A stretch of DNA of 16,773 nt from a bacterium (GTDB lineage: Bacteria > JAMCPX01). The notes under the pieces are model-generated. The model did no database searches. It was not told the origin of the DNA and saw only the letters and a program-made list of their open reading frames with translations. Below are positions 13,281-16,773 of the stretch, one piece after another. Position numbers and translations under genes: made by a program. The stretch is taken from positions 1-16,773 of the forward strand of contig JAJYLM010000035.1 of the NCBI GenBank assembly GCA_021787655.1. Reading direction: 5' to 3'. Numbering within the stretch: the first letter of the stretch is position 1; the number at the start of each line of letters is the position of its first letter.

Positions 13281-13526
13281 ATGCTGGCAAAAATTTTTAT
13301 CAAACCGAAAAAGGGCATTCTCGACCCCCAGGGCAAGGCAGTATCCGGTGCGCTCGGCAGGCTCGGATTCGGCCGCATCCAGGAGGTCCGGATCGGCAAA
13401 TACATCGAGATCAAGCTCGACGACCAGGACCGGTCATCGGCGCAGGCCGAGGTCAGACGGATGTGCGAGACACTGCTGGTCAACAAGGTGATCGAAGACT
13501 TCACCTTCGAGATCACCGGGGAATAA
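13281..13526 (+). CDS. purS: Phosphoribosylformylglycinamidine synthase, PurS subunit
   Basis: An 81-residue small subunit of the three-part FGAM synthase (PurSQL), which docks PurQ on PurL and helps ammonia transfer. The family pattern is clear: 'IFIKPKKGILDPQGKAV' at the start, then 'GRIQEVRIGKYIEIKL' and 'CETLLVNKVIEDFTFEI'. An ATG at 13275 lies directly against the GGAG. The ATG at 13281 has 6-base spacing and gives the usual length, so it is preferred. It begins the purine run and ends 2 bp before purQ. Confidence 0.93.
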   Translation: MLAKIFIKPKKGILDPQGKAVSGALGRLGFGRIQEVRIGKYIEIKLDDQDRSSAQAEVRRMCETLLVNKVIEDFTFEITGE

Positions 13527-13528
13527 TC

Positions 13529-14227
13529 ATGCCGAAGATAAAAGCAGGTGTCATCGTGTTTCCCGGTACGAACTGCGACCGGGACACCGTGGCTGCACTC
13601 ACGCAGACTGCGGGCTGCAGCGTCGATGCTGTCTGGTATGAAACGAAATCCCTCAGGCAGTACCAGCTGATCGTGATTCCCGGGGGTTTTTCTTACGGGG
13701 ATTACCTTCGCGCCGGTGCGCTCGCGCGCTTCTCCCCGGTCATGGAAGCACTGCAGGAGTACACGGACAGGCAGGGCCTCGTCCTCGGGATCTGCAACGG
13801 GTTTCAGATCCTGCTGGAAGCGATGATGCTGCCGGGTGCAATGCAGCGGAACACCTCCCTGAAGTTCATCTGCAGGGACGTGTTCGTCCGGGTCGAACGC
13901 AATGATACTCCCTTTACACTCCTGTATAAACGGGGCGACGTGCTGAAGATCCCCATTGCTCATGCAGACGGCAATTACTACGGCTCCGGGCAGACGCTCG
14001 CAGATCTGGAGCACAGCCGGCAGGTCGTATTCAGGTACACGGATGCCGGCGGCAAAACGACCGGACAGTCCAATCCGAACGGGTCGCTGGACAACATCGC
14101 GGGTCTGTGCACTCCCGCGGGCAACATCCTTGCCATGATGCCGCACCCGGAGCGGGCAGCCGACCGCGTGCTCGGCAGCGATGACGGCAAAAAGATCTTC
14201 CTCTCGATCAAAAAGGCACTGGCATAA
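13529..14227 (+). CDS. purQ: Phosphoribosylformylglycinamidine synthase, PurQ glutaminase subunit
   Basis: A 232-residue class I glutamine amidotransferase that releases ammonia from glutamine for PurL. The nucleophile is C89 in LGICNGFQ, and the catalytic His206/Glu208 lie in MMPHPERA. The start '[15 protein letters not shown]' and '[15 protein letters not shown]' are PurQ signatures. The ATG lies 2 bp after the purS stop with GGGGA upstream. purL begins 1 bp after its stop. It belongs to the purSQL-type (Bacillus/archaeal style) system rather than the single large E. coli PurL. Confidence 0.96.
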   Translation: MPKIKAGVIVFPGTNCDRDTVAALTQTAGCSVDAVWYETKSLRQYQLIVIPGGFSYGDYLRAGALARFSPVMEALQEYTDRQGLVLGICNGFQILLEAMMLPGAMQRNTSLKFICRDVFVRVERNDTPFTLLYKRGDVLKIPIAHADGNYYGSGQTLADLEHSRQVVFRYTDAGGKTTGQSNPNGSLDNIAGLCTPAGNILAMMPHPERAADRVLGSDDGKKIFLSIKKALA

Positions 14228-14228
14228 T

Positions 14229-16409
14229 ATGGAAAATCTCGAAACGATACTGAAAGAACTCAACCTTACCCCGGAAGAATACCGGAGGATCGTCGATCGT
14301 ACCGGCAGGGAACCCAACCTGACCGAGCTGTGGATCTTTTCCGCGATGTGGAGCGAGCACTGCAGCTACAAGAGCTCCCGTCCGTACCTCAGACGCATGC
14401 CCTCGTCCGGGAAGAACGTGCTCATCGGTCCGGGGGAGAACGCAGGCGTGGTCTCCATCGGAGACGGACTGGCGCTCGTCTTCAAGATGGAAAGCCACAA
14501 CCATCCCTCGTTCATCGAACCGTACAACGGTGCTGCGACCGGGGTCGGAGGTATCCTGAGGGACATCTTCACCATGGGTGCACGGCCGGTCGCCATCCTC
14601 GATTCCCTGCGGTTCGGGGAACCGGATGACGAAAAGATGAGATATCTGATCGACGGCGTTGTCGCGGGCATCGCAGGCTACGGGAACTGCATGGGCATTC
14701 CCACGGTCGGCGGGGAGGTCTATTTCGACGCTGCTTACAAGGACAACATCCTGGTCAATGCCATGGCCGTGGGCGTGGTCCGGGACGACAGGATCTTCCT
14801 GGCAAAGGCGTCCGGCGCCGGCAATCCGGTGTTCTACGTCGGGTCAAAGACCGGCAGGGACGGGATACACGGGGCTACCATGGCGTCTGCAAGCTTCACG
14901 GATGAGACCGCGGTCCTGAAACCGACGGTCCAGGTCGGCGATCCGTTCATGGAAAAGCTCCTCATGGAGGCGTGCCTCGAGCTCATGAAGACCGACCACA
15001 TCGTTGCGATTCAGGACATGGGTGCAGCGGGCCTCACCTCGTCGTCCGTTGAAATGGCTGCAAAGGGCGGGCTCGGCATCGAGATCGATCTCGACAAGGT
15101 CCCCCAGCGCGAAGAAGGCATGCTCCCGTACGAGATCATGCTCTCCGAATCACAGGAAAGGATGCTGATCATAGCGAAGAAAGGGCACGAAAAGGCCGTC
15201 GAGGCAATCTTCAAAAAGTGGAACCTCGATGTCAGCGAGATCGGGAAGCTCATCGGTACCCGGGAGATCATCGTCCGGGCAAACGGCCAGCTCCAGGCGC
15301 GGCTGCCGCTCGATATGCTCGTGGACGAGGCACCGGTCTATACCCGGTATGCGCGCATGCCTGCTTCGATAACGGCCGCTGCAACAGTGAACGCAGCGGA
15401 GCTGATACCAGAACCGAAGGATTACCGGGAAACGTTCCTGAGCCTGCTCTCCTCGCCGACCATCGGCAGCAAGCGCTGGGCGTTCGAACAGTACGACCAC
15501 AGCGTTGGCACAGACACGGTGATCAAGCCCGGTGCCGATGCAGCACTGCTGCGGATCAAAGGCACCCGCAAGGGCATCGCGATGACGACGGACGGGAATG
15601 CACGGTACACGGAGCTTGCCCCGTTCGCAGGCTCGGAGATCGCGGTCTGCGAAGCGGCGCGGAACATCGCGTGCGTCGGCGCACGCCCACTCGCGGTGAC
15701 CGACTGCCTGAACTTCGGAAACCCGGAGAACCCGGACGTGATGTGGCAGTTCATAGAATCCATCAACGGCATATCGGCTGCGTGCCTCACCATGGGCATA
15801 CCGGTCGTGAGCGGCAACGTGAGCTTCTACAATGAAACAGAGGGTTCCTCCATTTACCCGACGCCGGTCATCGGCATGGTGGGACTGATGGACACGCTCG
15901 AGCAGCGGATAACGCCCGGGTTCAAGGACAACGGCGACGTGATCGTCCTGCTGGGAGAAACCCTTGATGAGTGCGGGGGCAGTGAGTATCTTAAGCTCGT
16001 TGCCGGGAAGATAACCGGGGCTCCGCCAAGGGTATCGCCGGAAACCGAACGACGGCTGGTCGATCTGATCGGTGCATTGAACAAGGCACGCCTCGTCAAA
16101 TCGGCGTCTGACTGTTCCGAGGGAGGGCTCGCGGTCACGCTTGCTCAGTGCGCAATGGCAGGCGGCAAAGGTGCGAAAATCAACATAGCGTGGCGGTACA
16201 GGCCTGACCTGGAGCTGTTTTCAGAGTCACAGCACCGGATAGTTCTGACGGCTGCACGCCGGCACCTCCGCAGGATCGAGACAATGGCACACAGTTCCCG
16301 CATACCGCTGACAATCATCGGCGCGGTCGGCGGCAAAAACCTGGCCATCGGAAAGGTGTTCTCCGTGCCGGTGGAAACCATGAGGGTCGCGTATGAAAAA
16401 GGACTATAG
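14229..16409 (+). CDS. purL: Phosphoribosylformylglycinamidine synthase, PurL subunit
   Basis: A 726-residue small-type PurL, the ATP-dependent synthase of the PurSQL complex. It turns FGAR plus ammonia into FGAM, the fourth purine step. Signatures include '[13 protein letters not shown]' near residue 40, '[21 protein letters not shown]' near 90 with the conserved HNHP, and the second-half AIRS-like repeat ('[20 protein letters not shown]'). The length is close to the roughly 740 of Bacillus PurL and lacks the glutaminase domain of E. coli PurL, in agreement with the separate purQ. The ATG overlaps nothing but lies 1 bp after purQ, with only a weak AAAGG well upstream, so coupling is likely. 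purF starts 3 bp later. Confidence 0.97.
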   Translation: MENLETILKELNLTPEEYRRIVDRTGREPNLTELWIFSAMWSEHCSYKSSRPYLRRMPSSGKNVLIGPGENAGVVSIGDGLALVFKMESHNHPSFIEPYNGAATGVGGILRDIFTMGARPVAILDSLRFGEPDDEKMRYLIDGVVAGIAGYGNCMGIPTVGGEVYFDAAYKDNILVNAMAVGVVRDDRIFLAKASGAGNPVFYVGSKTGRDGIHGATMASASFTDETAVLKPTVQVGDPFMEKLLMEACLELMKTDHIVAIQDMGAAGLTSSSVEMAAKGGLGIEIDLDKVPQREEGMLPYEIMLSESQERMLIIAKKGHEKAVEAIFKKWNLDVSEIGKLIGTREIIVRANGQLQARLPLDMLVDEAPVYTRYARMPASITAAATVNAAELIPEPKDYRETFLSLLSSPTIGSKRWAFEQYDHSVGTDTVIKPGADAALLRIKGTRKGIAMTTDGNARYTELAPFAGSEIAVCEAARNIACVGARPLAVTDCLNFGNPENPDVMWQFIESINGISAACLTMGIPVVSGNVSFYNETEGSSIYPTPVIGMVGLMDTLEQRITPGFKDNGDVIVLLGETLDECGGSEYLKLVAGKITGAPPRVSPETERRLVDLIGALNKARLVKSASDCSEGGLAVTLAQCAMAGGKGAKINIAWRYRPDLELFSESQHRIVLTAARRHLRRIETMAHSSRIPLTIIGAVGGKNLAIGKVFSVPVETMRVAYEKGL

Positions 16410-16412
16410 GGT

Positions 16413-16773
16413 ATGGATGAATTAAAAGAAGATTGCGGGGTATTCGGCATCTGGAACAACCCGGATGCAGCACGGCTGACCTATCTCGGCCTCTACTCAC
16501 TCCAGCACCGGGGGCAGGAAAGCGCCGGCATCGCCATATCGGACGGGACCAAGCTCTACTCCTACAAGCAGATGGGCCTGGTCAACGACGTGTTCAACGA
16601 GCACATCCTCTCCATGCTGCACGGGCGCCACGCCATAGGCCATGTCCGCTATTCGACCTACGGGTCGAGCGAGCTGCGCAACGCACAGCCGTTCGCCGTC
16701 GAGTACAAGGACGGCAGCCTTGCGGTCGCCCATAACGGCAACATCGTCAATTACGAGACTATCCGGGCACGGC
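16413..16773 (+). CDS. purF: Amidophosphoribosyltransferase, N-terminal part
   Basis: The first 120 residues of PurF, which transfers glutamine ammonia to PRPP to form phosphoribosylamine, the committed step of purine synthesis. The sequence 'DCGVFGIW' places the N-terminal nucleophile cysteine at codon 8, so a 7-residue propeptide (MDELKED) is probably removed, as in the Bacillus-type enzyme. 'LQHRGQESAGIA', 'GHVRYSTYGSS' and 'VAHNGNIVN' are Ntn glutaminase signatures. The phosphoribosyltransferase half lies beyond the window. It starts 3 bp after purL. Confidence 0.95.
   Translation, partial: MDELKEDCGVFGIWNNPDAARLTYLGLYSLQHRGQESAGIAISDGTKLYSYKQMGLVNDVFNEHILSMLHGRHAIGHVRYSTYGSSELRNAQPFAVEYKDGSLAVAHNGNIVNYETIRAR

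Noticed and set aside
13205..14317. Minus-strand open frame of about 370 codons over purS and purQ
   Set aside because: purS and purQ on the plus strand are unmistakable. The antisense product has no domain or start signal.

Overview
The window looks like chromosomal DNA of a diderm (Gram-negative type), moderately GC-rich bacterium with an adenosylcobalamin-dependent ribonucleotide reductase. Three predicted outer-membrane-type lipoproteins and a CsgG-like protein point to an outer membrane. The gene mix would fit Nitrospirota (Thermodesulfovibrio-like) or a deltaproteobacterial lineage. That placement is an inference from gene content, not from a marker gene. No RNA gene, CRISPR array, prophage or transposase was found. 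Most of the window is housekeeping metabolism, plus two small clusters of envelope and signalling genes.

Layout. (1) 1-1429, minus strand: thrC (threonine synthase) followed 11 bp later by a cysteine synthase gene cut by the window edge. (2) 1551-2243, plus: bioD, a lone biotin gene whose 3' end overlaps the 3' end of ogt. (3) 6524 down to 2223, minus: a compact run of six genes. In transcription order these are a secreted FlgT-like protein, a GNA1162-like lipoprotein, a CsgG-like lipoprotein, a PEGA-domain lipoprotein, a pgsA-type phosphatidyltransferase and ogt. (4) 7120 down to 6574, minus: a glutaredoxin-like gene and an orphan groES, ending in a strong intrinsic terminator. That terminator lies directly before the FlgT-like gene. 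(5) 7313-8799, plus: two tandem stand-alone MshEN (GspE N-terminal) proteins with the two-part c-di-GMP-binding signature and no ATPase domain. (6) 8800-9228: the only long gene-free stretch. It holds a MITE-like element with 18-bp inverted ends and two unrelated short palindromic repeats. (7) 9229-11565, minus: nrdJ with a near-consensus promoter. (8) 11808-16773, plus: a membrane-anchored PHP-domain phosphoesterase, then purS, purQ, purL and the start of purF.

How they work together. The PurS/PurQ/PurL trio forms the three-subunit FGAM synthase and PurF is the committing step of the same purine pathway. NrdJ then reduces ribonucleotides for DNA synthesis. The FlgT-like/GNA1162-like/CsgG-like/PEGA group is probably a periplasm and outer-membrane assembly. 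It has no flagellar or curli genes nearby. The two MshEN proteins are candidate c-di-GMP receptors working on partners encoded elsewhere. The most promising places for something undescribed are these two clusters and the PHP membrane protein, whose catalytic domain is predicted to face the periplasm.
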